The notes under the pieces were generated by a model, which saw nothing but the letters and a program-made list of their open reading frames with translations, was not told the origin of the DNA and ran no database searches. Position numbers and translations under genes: made by a program. A stretch of DNA of 64,000 bases from Paenibacillus phyllosphaerae (GTDB taxonomy: Bacteria > Bacillota > Bacilli > Paenibacillales > Paenibacillaceae): the NCBI RefSeq assembly GCF_014192105.1, contig NZ_JACHXK010000004.1, forward strand, positions 310,001 through 374,000, in the 5' to 3' direction. Positions 1 to 7,589 of the stretch are shown here, piece by piece; the stretch's first letter is position 1; each line of letters begins with the position of its first letter.

Positions 1-633
1 GTAGTCGAGCACGACGACGCCTTTGTGATCCGCGAGCGCTGCCATGCGTTTGGCTTGATCCGCCAATTCCGGAGGCGCCACCTGGCCGTTCTCGAGCAGC
101 AGATTCCGGGGAAGCCGGAAAGGCAACCCATATTCGGCGCATACGTCGAATACCGCTTCCAGGAAATGCCGGCCGGACTGTAGGCCGTACAGGCTTCCCA
201 TATGATTATCCGCATGGGTGACGTCAATGCCCAGTTCAAGCGCCATATCGATCTGCGCGACGAGCTCCTGCCGGACCTCCTCCGCATCTGCGGCACGCTC
301 GAACGATTTGACCTCTTTATGGAAATATCCCTCGTCCGTCACCAGCGACAGCGTACTGCCGCCTCGGAACACAGGTCCCCACTTGACCGCGTTCCATTCG
401 CTGGTGAACGTCAAGTGAACGCCGATATCGAGATGACGGTGGCGCGCGCTCCATAACGCCGCATCGCGTGACCATCCGCAAGGCATCATGATCGTGGCGG
501 AAGAGACGATTCCTTCGCTCAGCAGCTGTTTGATTCCTTCATTGGTGGCATGACAGAGTCCGAAATCATCCGCATTCACGATTAGCAAACGATCCTGCGG
601 CCCGAATCCAAGACGTTGCGCGGTTGATTGCAT
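1..633 (-). CDS. ChbG/HpnK (YdjC-like) carbohydrate deacetylase, C-terminus cut by window edge
   Basis: The gene reads leftward and runs off the window, leaving 211 codons. The N-terminus carries the metal-binding motif NADDFG (residues 20-25), a conserved HLT at residue 73, and a THADNHMGS segment near residue 140. These are the landmarks of the YdjC/ChbG family, which removes acetyl groups from N-acetylated sugars such as chitooligosaccharides using a metal-bound Asp/His site. A strong AGGAGG lies 6-7 bases before the ATG and fixes the start. There is no signal peptide, so the enzyme is probably cytoplasmic. The substrate cannot be deduced, and no chitin-use genes are visible beside it. Confidence 0.8.
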   Translation of the reverse strand, partial: MQSTAQRLGFGPQDRLLIVNADDFGLCHATNEGIKQLLSEGIVSSATIMMPCGWSRDAALWSARHRHLDIGVHLTFTSEWNAVKWGPVFRGGSTLSLVTDEGYFHKEVKSFERAADAEEVRQELVAQIDMALELGIDVTHADNHMGSLYGLQSGRHFLEAVFDVCAEYGLPFRLPRNLLLENGQVAPPELADQAKRMAALADHKGVVVLDY

Positions 634-743
634 AACGGTCCCTCCTAACGCTTCGCGGATCTGGCCAAACAGCCTTTCGACAAACGATCATTAACCTGCT
701 TAACGAACGGCTTATGACCAGTATATGGCCGGGACGCTTCGTT

Positions 744-1757
744 TCATGCTCCAAGCCGCCGAGCGAATATTCCGCTTAGCTCGTCCGCGTAACGGTCTAC
801 CCATTCGCACACATAGGAATTACGCTCGATCTGATGCGCCCAGACATGCGCGTCGTCCAGCCCTTCCGACAGGCGCCCCGCAAAATGAAGGAAAACATCC
901 ATCATCCGCAGCTTGATCAACGCGGGCAGCAGCTCCAGCTCTTCCCGGGTAAGCCGCATCTGCGAACCGTAACCGCTGCAGAAGGTATCGATGCGCTGAA
1001 GGGCTAGCTGTGAATCCTCGGACGGAAACTCGGCAAGGACGACCGCCACTTCCATAACGCGCACATCCACGGTCGTGAATTCAAAATCGAGCAGCCCTAC
1101 GACCCGGTCGCCTTGCGCGACGCTGTTCGTGAACACGATATCGCCATGAATCCATTGATGCGGCAGCTTCTCGATCTGCGGCGTAAGCTTTGCCAACCGT
1201 GCCCGATGCGTCAGCATCGTCTCAACCCCTGCCAGCTGCCCTTCCGTCAACGCATGTGTACGGCATAACGCCTTGAGAACATCAGCCGCCATGGCAGCAT
1301 GCGTCGTTTCGCAGCGATAATAAGGATCATAGAGAGGATCAGCCTGGATCGTCACATGCTGCAGGACTTTAGCGACGCTGCCAGCCGCTTGTCCCAGTCC
1401 GGCGACATGATGCAGATTATCCACCGTCGGTCGATGTCCCTCAATATAGTGATAAAGCGCGGCCAACTTGCCGTCCGGTGCTGTCGACACGGTCAGCCCC
1501 TGTTTATTGGCAACCGGCTTCGGCACTTGGATCGGCATGTCCGACCGAGCGAGCGCTTGCAGCACCTGATGCTCGACCTGCACGACACCTTCATCTTGAT
1601 GATTATCGTAGATCCGCAGCACATAGCGTTCATTGGCGGCATAAATCATCATGGTCGTATTATTCATGCCGCTCTCTTCCTTCTCGGCACGCCATGGCCC
1701 ACGCCATTCGTAAGCATTCAAAAAGACGGCCAATTCGCCGTCCGTCATCGTCATCAT
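744..1757 (-). CDS. Aminoglycoside phosphotransferase (APH)-family kinase
   Basis: A 337-residue soluble protein with the small-molecule kinase fold. The catalytic loop IHGDIVFTN (Brenner motif HGDxxxxN) sits near residue 208, followed by the metal-binding DFEF about 20 residues later. Relatives include aminoglycoside kinases, choline kinases, homoserine kinase II and spore-coat CotS-like proteins; the substrate cannot be told from sequence. An in-frame TTG lies four codons upstream, but GGAGG is placed 5 bases before the ATG at 1757, which I took as start. The flanking genes are unrelated in function, so context does not help. Confidence 0.75.
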   Translation of the reverse strand: MMTMTDGELAVFLNAYEWRGPWRAEKEESGMNNTTMMIYAANERYVLRIYDNHQDEGVVQVEHQVLQALARSDMPIQVPKPVANKQGLTVSTAPDGKLAALYHYIEGHRPTVDNLHHVAGLGQAAGSVAKVLQHVTIQADPLYDPYYRCETTHAAMAADVLKALCRTHALTEGQLAGVETMLTHRARLAKLTPQIEKLPHQWIHGDIVFTNSVAQGDRVVGLLDFEFTTVDVRVMEVAVVLAEFPSEDSQLALQRIDTFCSGYGSQMRLTREELELLPALIKLRMMDVFLHFAGRLSEGLDDAHVWAHQIERNSYVCEWVDRYADELSGIFARRLGA

Positions 1758-1798
1758 AGTGGCCTCCAATAATTAACGTCATAAACGACAAATCAGCG

Positions 1799-2452
1799 TT
1801 AGCTAAGCTTGGCCAAGCGGCTGGCCAAAGTGTCCTGCCAGCTGGCAGACAATGCTGTCAGTCGCAGCAACGAGCGGATCCCCTCCACATCCTTCTTATC
1901 CAGATGCATCACCCGGTTGGCCTCCTGCAGCGAGACTGCGGACTGATCCTGATCGATGAGAAAGACCGGATCGCCTGCTTCAACCTCGCCTTCTTCCAGC
2001 ACGCGCAAGTAGAAGCCCGTATATCCGTTATCCTGAATCGCGGCAGGCAAGGCGGGCAATTCATGCTTTAAGCCGAGTTTGAAGCACGGCTGGCGAGGCT
2101 GGCTTACTTGCAGCAAGGCGCCGCCAACCTTCAATACATCGCCAATGTGGAGCGTATCTTCCGTCATGCGGCTGACCGTAAAATTCTCGCCGAATGCGCC
2201 TGGCTGAACCGGCTTGCCCCATTGCTCCGCCCAATAGGCAAAATGCTGCTCGGAGTAAACGCATACGGCCTTATCTTCGCCGCCATGGTGGACCATGTCC
2301 GCTTGACCATCGCCATCAAGCCCCAGCTTCGACAGGTATACGCGGCCTTGTTTCGGCTCCTTGAATATTCCGGTCTCGATCTCTTTGCTGCCGTGCATGA
2401 TTTTGACCGGTTTGGATACGTTCAACGCGATCAGCGTTCCGATCTGTTGCAT
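1799..2452 (-). CDS. MOSC domain protein, YiiM-like
   Basis: A 217-residue protein with the MOSC (molybdenum cofactor sulfurase C-terminal) fold. GLDGDGQADMVHHGG (about residues 44-58), the PGAFGENFT block and the conserved cysteine in QPRQPCFKL (near residue 122) are typical of the YiiM family. Such proteins bind sulfur or the molybdenum cofactor and take part in reduction of N-hydroxylated compounds. The C-terminal 40 residues are the usual YiiM helical extension. An sigma-A-like promoter lies directly upstream. No molybdopterin biosynthesis gene is nearby. Confidence 0.8.
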   Translation of the reverse strand: MQQIGTLIALNVSKPVKIMHGSKEIETGIFKEPKQGRVYLSKLGLDGDGQADMVHHGGEDKAVCVYSEQHFAYWAEQWGKPVQPGAFGENFTVSRMTEDTLHIGDVLKVGGALLQVSQPRQPCFKLGLKHELPALPAAIQDNGYTGFYLRVLEEGEVEAGDPVFLIDQDQSAVSLQEANRVMHLDKKDVEGIRSLLRLTALSASWQDTLASRLAKLS

Positions 2453-2488
2453 GTATTTCCCACCTTTTTCTCGTTTCTAATACCCGTT

Positions 2489-2518
2489 ATTATAAGCGGT
2501 GCAGGAAAGGGTTGGCAA
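2489..2518 (-). promoter_or_regulatory. Sigma-A-like promoter of the MOSC gene
   Basis: On the minus strand TTGCCA (5 of 6 to consensus) and TATAAT (6 of 6) are separated by 18 bases, about 40 bases before the MOSC start codon. Confidence 0.6.
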
Positions 2519-2634
2519 TCTTCGTTTACGGTGTCGGATTGCGTCATTCCGTCACATCCCTTACCTGTCGAAACGACACCCTTCCTGTTGTTTTCTGCGC
2601 TTCCCCGGGAAATAGCGTGGTCCAACGCGGGAAA

Positions 2635-4308
2635 TTAAAGTTCGGTGTAGTTTCGCTCGATTTGAATCAATTCCTCGAGCTGCCGCCGGCTGAACCGGTT
2701 TGCGCCGGTAGCCTTCACGAATTCTTTTCTCCGCGAATGACGAATTCTCCTAACAGTCGCAAGCCAAATCGTAATGAGAGCAACGCCAACGACCAACCAG
2801 GATGACGCCGTCAATAACCAAGCCGCCCCACCGATCATGAGCAGCAGGAAACCAAGAGCCGCATATTCGACGATTGGCCCCCAGACGCCTAATTGCCAAG
2901 GGCCTGCAGCAAGCGTTTTGTGACGGATCGACGCAATTCGTCTGGCGCCAACCGAAATCCATGCCGCACCGTGTAAACCGAGCATGCCTAGCGCCAGCAG
3001 TTGTACGCATATGGCGAGCTCAGTTTCCCCGTTGTCATGGATAGCAAGCAGAAGGAACGCTGCCAGCATTGACAAGCCTGCGGCGCCGAAGAGTGCAACG
3101 TGAGGTACGCGCCATCGACGCGATACCTTCGTCCCTAAGCGCGCAAGCGGAACGGTCTCATCCCGGCTCATCGCGAGCCACAGCCGCGACGCTGCCGTCA
3201 TCGCCACGAGGCCGCTGCTCCATCCCGACCAGAGCACGATCACCATGCATAACGGGGAAAGCCAGTCGCCCCATAGCTCCCAACGGGAAGCGATGTCGTC
3301 AAGGAGAAGCTGCCACGTCACGTGCTGATCGGGTACCAGCGGATAATGGATAAACAAGATGGCGAACAGGATATAGCCGAATATAAAGACATAAACCGTC
3401 GACAGAAAAATGGCCCACGGAATTTGAATACGAGGATCCACGGTCTCTTCCGCCAACGTAGCGGTATGCTCAGCCCCCATTAACGGCCGCGCGAGCAGAA
3501 GAAGTCCTGTCAGAGCGGATGCCAGACTGCTCGATCCGCCTGACACGTCGAAGGGATGATGCCATCGGAACATCTCCGTCAGCGGCAAATAACCGCCCCA
3601 TCTTGAAATGGACAATAGGACGAGCGTAAGCACGATTGCTGCCACCTGCATCCAAGCCGTGCCCGTAAGATAACGGCCCAGCGAGCTTGCGGCACGAACG
3701 CTATACAGATATTGACTCGCATATAACCCGGCTAGCAGACCGAGGAAATGCCAACGCTCAAGCTCGAATGAACCCATGACGGCGATCGTCGAGGTAAGCC
3801 AGTACGCGAGCAAAAGATTGCTTCCCGCAAGCAGGAACAGCGTTCCTAGGAATTGCAGCCATCCGGCAGTAATACCGGTTCTCCGCCCGCCTGCCGCTAC
3901 CGTTGAATGGTAGATGCCGCCCGCCGTCGGATAAGCCGAACTTTGCGCGGCATGCGAGCAAGCAACCAGCAACGTGAACAACCCTAAGATCGGCCAGCCG
4001 AAACTCAGCAGCCACGGACCACCTTGCGCTAACGCGGGAAGCAGCAGCAATGCGGCTCCCGTCATCACCGACATGCCGGAGAACGGAACCGCGAATACGG
4101 AGAATCCGTTCAGCCTCCTCGTCAGCTGCTGGGCATAGCCCAGACGATTCAAGTCATGCTTATCCTGCATGAATCGGACGTATTTCGAATGATCGTGGAG
4201 AGACTGATGCAGGGAAAGGCGAACCTGCTGCTGCGCCGTCATTCCGAGGTATAAGGCAAGGAAACAGACTAGCACGAACAAGCCGAATCCTAGTAAGACG
4301 GCTAACAT
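2635..4308 (-). CDS. APC-superfamily amino acid permease-like membrane protein
   Basis: A 557-residue polytopic membrane protein with about 12 hydrophobic segments, the organisation of amino acid/polyamine/organocation transporters. A first helix (residues 1-22) is followed by a charged loop containing a basic HDHSKYVRFMQDKHD stretch, and the permease core starts near residue 75. The family's early GGIYHSTVA-like glycine-rich helix break is present around residue 130, where proteins of this family contact substrate. It is longer than the usual 450-500 residues because of this N-terminal extension. Of two ATGs two codons apart, the second has the better spacing to GGGGGG. Substrate unknown; no neighbouring metabolic genes point to one. 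Confidence 0.7.
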   Translation of the reverse strand: MLAVLLGFGLFVLVCFLALYLGMTAQQQVRLSLHQSLHDHSKYVRFMQDKHDLNRLGYAQQLTRRLNGFSVFAVPFSGMSVMTGAALLLLPALAQGGPWLLSFGWPILGLFTLLVACSHAAQSSAYPTAGGIYHSTVAAGGRRTGITAGWLQFLGTLFLLAGSNLLLAYWLTSTIAVMGSFELERWHFLGLLAGLYASQYLYSVRAASSLGRYLTGTAWMQVAAIVLTLVLLSISRWGGYLPLTEMFRWHHPFDVSGGSSSLASALTGLLLLARPLMGAEHTATLAEETVDPRIQIPWAIFLSTVYVFIFGYILFAILFIHYPLVPDQHVTWQLLLDDIASRWELWGDWLSPLCMVIVLWSGWSSGLVAMTAASRLWLAMSRDETVPLARLGTKVSRRWRVPHVALFGAAGLSMLAAFLLLAIHDNGETELAICVQLLALGMLGLHGAAWISVGARRIASIRHKTLAAGPWQLGVWGPIVEYAALGFLLLMIGGAAWLLTASSWLVVGVALITIWLATVRRIRHSRRKEFVKATGANRFSRRQLEELIQIERNYTEL

Positions 4309-4363
4309 AGACATCCCCCCCTACTTGACTCTATGACAAGGGGCGGATCGTCATACGCATAAA

Positions 4364-4397
4364 AAAAGCTTCGATGGCACTAAGACCATCGAAGCGA
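4364..4397 (-). terminator. Intrinsic terminator with the upstream gene's stop codon in its loop
   Basis: A perfect 10-bp stem (4368-4377 with 4386-4395) with an 8-base loop, followed on the minus strand by seven T. The stop codon TAG of the small membrane protein (4380-4382) lies in the loop, so terminating ribosomes would cover the hairpin. Confidence 0.85.
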
Positions 4398-4673
4398 GGC
4401 GAACATGCTGACTGCTGCTACCATGAAGACCGCGAACTGAACGAGGAACAGCTGCAACCGCTGTCGGCCAGGCAATCCTCTTAGCGTCAAGAAGTTTACG
4501 CCAATAAAGAATGCCAGATAGATTATCCCAATAATTAGTCCTTTCGTGCGCTCCGCATCCGTCGGCGGCGCCATGAAGCCGTACAGCAGCACAACGGAAC
4601 CAACGACAACATAGGGCAGCATCAGGCCCAATATGAAGTGAGCCACAATCCCAAGGCCAATTCTGACTTTCAT
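4380..4673 (-). CDS. Small three-helix membrane protein of unknown function
   Basis: A 97-residue protein with three hydrophobic segments (about residues 6-32, 44-62 and 72-92) and short charged loops. I do not recognise the family. The start at 4673 has AGGAGGGG close upstream; a longer reading frame exists but would overlap the preceding gene. It follows the membrane-anchored receiver protein by 22 bases on the same strand and ends in a terminator, so the two probably form an operon, and both products are membrane located. A role as partner of the receiver is only an inference from position. Confidence 0.6.
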   Translation of the reverse strand: MKVRIGLGIVAHFILGLMLPYVVVGSVVLLYGFMAPPTDAERTKGLIIGIIYLAFFIGVNFLTLRGLPGRQRLQLFLVQFAVFMVAAVSMFASLRWS

Positions 4674-4695
4674 AGCCCCTCCTCTCCCCTCTCGC

Positions 4696-5256
4696 CTATA
4701 GCTTGGAGAGGACGAAATTTTTGACATTCCCGATATCGAAGGGCTTGGTGAACTGGGTCAGAACCCCAAGCCGGACCGCTTCATCCCGTTGCAGCGGATC
4801 GCTGTAGGCGGTGATCATCGCTACTTTGACGAATTTGTTTACCTCCCGGATTTCACGAAGCACCGTGATGCCGTCCATATCCGGCATTTTTAAATCCAGC
4901 AGAACAAAATCGATTCTCGTGCGCTTAATGAGCTCAATCGCGGTTCGGCCATGCGGAGCCTCATAGACTTCGATTCCTTCGAGCTCGAACACTTCTCGTA
5001 GAAGCATCCGTATTGCAGGCTGATCATCGACGATCAAGACAACTTTCGCATCGCCTATTGCGCGAATCTCCGGGATCTGGGCTTCCACTGCTGGATTGGA
5101 CTTAGCCGCTTCAAGAGGCTTATTAATCGGGCTAGTATTTAATTCCGTTAACAATGCTGGCTGCGAATCGGTCTCCTGCCGTTTCGCGCTGTTCTTCCAC
5201 ACGCTTACGAGTGCAATCGCTGCAAGGATGAGGATCACAATTATTATTACTATCAT
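4696..5256 (-). CDS. Membrane-anchored Spo0F-like response regulator receiver
   Basis: A 186-residue protein: an N-terminal transmembrane helix (residues 2-19), a polar linker (20-70), and a single receiver (REC) domain to the end, with no output domain. The acidic pocket is intact (D77, D78), with phospho-acceptor D121 in LLDLKMPDMDG, T149 and K171 in TKPFD. The wording of the REC domain (VDDQxxIRxLLxEVF and KPFDI) resembles Spo0F, the soluble phosphotransferase of the sporulation phosphorelay. A stand-alone REC on a membrane tether is unusual. SD AGGAG precedes the ATG by about 9 bases. It is followed closely by a small membrane protein. Assignment as a true phosphorelay member is inference. 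Confidence 0.75.
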   Translation of the reverse strand: MIVIIIVILILAAIALVSVWKNSAKRQETDSQPALLTELNTSPINKPLEAAKSNPAVEAQIPEIRAIGDAKVVLIVDDQPAIRMLLREVFELEGIEVYEAPHGRTAIELIKRTRIDFVLLDLKMPDMDGITVLREIREVNKFVKVAMITAYSDPLQRDEAVRLGVLTQFTKPFDIGNVKNFVLSKL

Positions 5257-5342
5257 CTGAGTAGGACTCCTTGGCGTTGTGGCCCAGCCGCTCTCTCACA
5301 TTCCAGCGATCAAGTACAGCAGGTTCAATATCAAGCCGTTAA

Positions 5343-5981
5343 TTAATCGTTCACGGTCATCACTGCTAAAGGACCGTTCGGATTAATAATATCAGCTAAT
5401 TCAAAAACAGATAGTGGGAAATAAGGGAAACCGAAGGCATATGGCGTAATTTCATACAGGGCAAAATAAATGACCAGCGCCCGGTCGGCAATGTAGTACG
5501 ACTGATCCGGCCGAATCGACTCGAATGGTCCCAGCGTAGCAATCTGCCGCTGCGCGATTTGAGCCTTAATAAGTTCACTAAGCCTGCTCACATAGTTGCT
5601 GCCCGGCTTGAACAGTTCGGCAAGCGTATAGGACTTGCCTGTCGCATTATCGAAGGTAAGCGACTGCTGCAGCGTAAGCCCGTGTGCGCCGCCAGTATAC
5701 GCATAATTGTACAAGGACAAGCTGAGCACGTTCTTCTCGTTCGTCTTCAGTTCAAAATAACCCTGCATCTCTGCCCGCGGATCGTCGAGCGATCCTTGAT
5801 CCGCAATGAGCTCGCGCACATTGTGCCGGATCGTATCGTTAATCGTATTGCGGGCGGACGCGCTGTGAAGCCCGCTGACAACCGGGATCCAAAGCTCAGC
5901 TTTCGGAAAGGTAATGCGGGAAGGCGTGACGATAACCGGGAATTGGAATGCCATAACGCAAGACACCTGCCTATTCATCAT
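5343..5981 (-). CDS. DUF4163/DUF3298 domain protein (RsiV C-terminal-like)
   Basis: A 212-residue protein. Residues about 10-95 match the style of DUF4163 (PVVSGLHSASARNTINDTI) and about 100-195 that of DUF3298 (NYAYTGGAHGLTLQQSLTFD, then FALYEITPYAFG). The same pair occurs in the extracytoplasmic part of the anti-sigma factor RsiV and in some peptidoglycan deacetylases, where it binds cell-wall ligands. Here no transmembrane helix or signal peptide is visible, so the protein may be cytoplasmic or exported by another route. Two adjacent ATGs follow a GAGGT; the first was taken. The next gene on the minus strand is an unrelated receiver gene 86 bases downstream. Confidence 0.7.
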   Translation of the reverse strand: MMNRQVSCVMAFQFPVIVTPSRITFPKAELWIPVVSGLHSASARNTINDTIRHNVRELIADQGSLDDPRAEMQGYFELKTNEKNVLSLSLYNYAYTGGAHGLTLQQSLTFDNATGKSYTLAELFKPGSNYVSRLSELIKAQIAQRQIATLGPFESIRPDQSYYIADRALVIYFALYEITPYAFGFPYFPLSVFELADIINPNGPLAVMTVND

Positions 5982-6049
5982 TATAACCTCATTGTATGCA
6001 GGCAGGCTTGTCTTGCGTTTCATATGATTCTAAAGCTGCGGCAGATTCG

Positions 6050-6775
6050 TTAGATGAGCATTTTCTCCCGCTCGGTCATTCTTCTTCCTTTAATATCGAC
6101 GACGAGCTTACCGTTATTTAGCCCTAGGATGCGGTCTGCGAAACGCTCGGCCCAATCTCCCTGCGACATGACTGCAATGACGGTAATGCCCTGCGACTTG
6201 CACATCCGCTTCAGGTCGCTTAGCACGACTTCCGCCTGGTGCGGATCAAGGCCGGAGACCGGCTCATCGACCAACAGCGTTTTCGCGCCGTGCACCAACG
6301 CTCTGGCAATCGCGAACCGCTGCTTCTCCCCGCCGCTAAGCTTATCGCCCTTCTGATGCGCTTTATCGAGCAGGCCCATTTTCTCGATCATGTCCATGGC
6401 GCCCATATAGTCATCATTGCGAATCATGCCCGTCACTCTTCGCCAGATCGGCGTTTGGTGAGCAGCGCCAACCAACACGTTTTTGAGCGCCGTCTTGTTC
6501 GGGATCAGCGTCGGTTTCTCTTCCAGATAAGCCATCTCGCGCCGAACCTTCAATCTGCCTGAAAGCCCTTTCTTAAAAATGTCTACGCCATCCACGACGT
6601 AATCGCCGTAGCTCCATCGTTCACGTAATGCCAGGCAGCGCAGCAGCAGAGACTTCCCGCTCCCGCTCGCCCCTTTAATGGCGACGAATTCGCCTTGCCC
6701 GATTTCAAAGCTGATCCCCGATAATGCGGAGGGACCGCCGGGAATTTGCTTCGATAATTGCGATACTTTGATCAT
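6050..6775 (-). CDS. ABC transporter ATP-binding protein, PhnC-like, without visible permease
   Basis: A 241-residue ATPase subunit. Walker A GASGSGKS (about residues 33-40), signature LSGGEKQR and Walker B LLVDEPVSGLD are complete. The overall wording is closest to PhnC-type phosphonate importer ATPases (GEFVAIKGASGSGKSLLLRC). No permease or solute-binding protein gene adjoins it, so it may serve a transporter encoded elsewhere or have a non-transport role. The start chosen has AGGAG 10 bases upstream; an earlier in-frame ATG lacks one. It is divergent from the small gene with LexA boxes and the intergenic region is only 150 bp. Confidence 0.75.
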   Translation of the reverse strand: MIKVSQLSKQIPGGPSALSGISFEIGQGEFVAIKGASGSGKSLLLRCLALRERWSYGDYVVDGVDIFKKGLSGRLKVRREMAYLEEKPTLIPNKTALKNVLVGAAHQTPIWRRVTGMIRNDDYMGAMDMIEKMGLLDKAHQKGDKLSGGEKQRFAIARALVHGAKTLLVDEPVSGLDPHQAEVVLSDLKRMCKSQGITVIAVMSQGDWAERFADRILGLNNGKLVVDIKGRRMTEREKMLI

Positions 6776-6843
6776 ACCCGGTGAACTCCTTTTTTCATCA
6801 GACTTGCAATCTATCATCCTAGTTTAAATGTTTAGAAAAATAG

Positions 6844-6872
6844 TTTCCATCCGAACAAATGTTTGGTATAAT
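6844..6872 (+). promoter_or_regulatory. Sigma-A-like promoter of the LexA-box small gene
   Basis: TTTCCA and TATAAT are separated by 17 bases. The TATAAT is perfect and the -35 matches 4 of 6. One LexA box fills the spacer and a second covers the expected transcription start. Confidence 0.7.
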
Positions 6873-6893
6873 CAAAACAAGAACAAATGTTCT
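6852..6893. promoter_or_regulatory. Two LexA (SOS) boxes
   Basis: CGAACAAATGTTTG (6852-6865) and AGAACAAATGTTCT (6880-6893) fit the Gram-positive LexA operator CGAACRNRYGTTYC. One lies between -35 and -10 and the other just past -10, the arrangement expected for tight repression of the rightward gene. A lexA gene with similar boxes is present at 52.3 kb. Confidence 0.8.
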
Positions 6894-6925
6894 ACCCTTA
6901 CCAATTTGAAGGAGGCTTGATCATC

Positions 6926-7147
6926 ATGCTGCGCTGCGAGAACTATCGATTTATTGAACGGTATCGTCCATTTCGGGATTTGACCTTTAAGTTTTATGCG
7001 GATGGCTCGTTAACGATTGTGGATAACAATACGGAGGTAGCAATCAAGCCTGCTGAATTGAATCGGGAGAGCTACGATTTCTACGCTCGCAGACGGATGG
7101 CTTTCATTCGCAAAGATCTGACAGCTAAACTGCAGAAGTATGCTTAA
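6926..7147 (+). CDS. Small protein of unknown function under apparent LexA control
   Basis: A 73-residue, basic, tyrosine/arginine-rich soluble protein (begins MLRCENYRFIERYRPF; central KFYADGSLTIVDNN; ends KLQKYA). I do not recognise the family and see no signal or membrane segment. GAAGGAGG lies 10 bases before the ATG at 6926. The promoter has two LexA boxes, so it should be induced by DNA damage. It is monocistronic: the dispersed repeat and a terminator follow. Inducible small proteins at such positions often act as cell-division or repair modulators, but nothing in this sequence proves that. Confidence 0.75.
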   Translation: MLRCENYRFIERYRPFRDLTFKFYADGSLTIVDNNTEVAIKPAELNRESYDFYARRRMAFIRKDLTAKLQKYA

Positions 7148-7154
7148 TGCCATA

Positions 7155-7260
7155 CAAGTTGAAACGTTTGCCGCCGTCTTTGATGGCGCGGGCGCGTTTC
7201 ATTCCGGAGACATAGAAGATGATGTATAACCGTGAAACTTATAAATGCTTTTATTTAAAC
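7155..7260 (+). repeat. Dispersed intergenic repeat, copy A
   Basis: About 106 bp shared with 15600-15706 and 31870-31979 (consensus landmarks: CAAGGTGAAACG, GCCGTCTTT, CGTTTCATTCCGG, ACATAGA, TATAA, GTGAAACTTA, then an A/T-rich end). By hand the first 87 bp are roughly three quarters identical to copy B. Within this copy TGAAACG can pair with CGTTTCA around an inner hairpin. Read on the minus strand, copies A and B also share an open frame (GMKRA, AIKDG, RF). Confidence 0.7.
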
Positions 7261-7263
7261 AAA

Positions 7264-7312
7264 GGCGCGCCTCCCTGGATGGTCAACATCCAATGGGGAA
7301 GCGCGTTTTGTG
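7264..7312 (+). terminator. Terminator after the LexA-box small gene, possibly bidirectional
   Basis: CGCGC pairs with GCGCG, CTCCC with GGGGA, and GGAT with ATCC, closing a small loop; TTTTG follows on the plus strand and CTTTGTTT on the minus strand. It lies between two convergent small genes. Confidence 0.65.
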
Positions 7313-7328
7313 TTGCACCATGTTCGCG

Positions 7329-7466
7329 TTACGGTAAGTTTTTATTAATCCCGTTCAAGCTCGCAGGGCGGTTTGCGAATTTCTCGAGATCTGGCGTACG
7401 CGAACGGTCCTTGAATCTCGACTCATTGTATTGATTGTCCTTCTTCTCGCTCTTATTAATTGGCAT
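7329..7466 (-). CDS. 45-residue hydrophilic small protein
   Basis: A complete short gene: GGAGGTGATG, an almost perfect anti-16S match, lies 11 bases before an ATG that opens 45 codons ending in TAA. The product starts MPINKSEKKDNQYNESRF and contains EKFANRPASLNGINKN. It is highly charged, asparagine-rich and lacks hydrophobic segments. Small acid-soluble spore proteins of the minor classes look like this, but I cannot place it in a named family. It converges with the LexA-box small gene across repeat A and a terminator. An in-frame ATG three codons earlier abuts the SD and is unlikely. Confidence 0.55.
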   Translation of the reverse strand: MPINKSEKKDNQYNESRFKDRSRTPDLEKFANRPASLNGINKNLP

Positions 7467-7520
7467 GGGGAACATCACCTCCACTTACAGTATCTGTATG
7501 TTGAGGCTTGTTTATTCCGT

Positions 7521-7550
7521 TTGACGTCAGGTAGGCGAATACTGTAGATT
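7521..7550 (+). promoter_or_regulatory. Candidate promoter of the HAD gene
   Basis: TTGACG and TAGATT separated by 18 bases, ending 40 bases before the HAD start codon. Confidence 0.4.
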
Positions 7551-7589
7551 GAGTATACGGCGGAATCATTTGGAGAAGGAGCCATGCCT

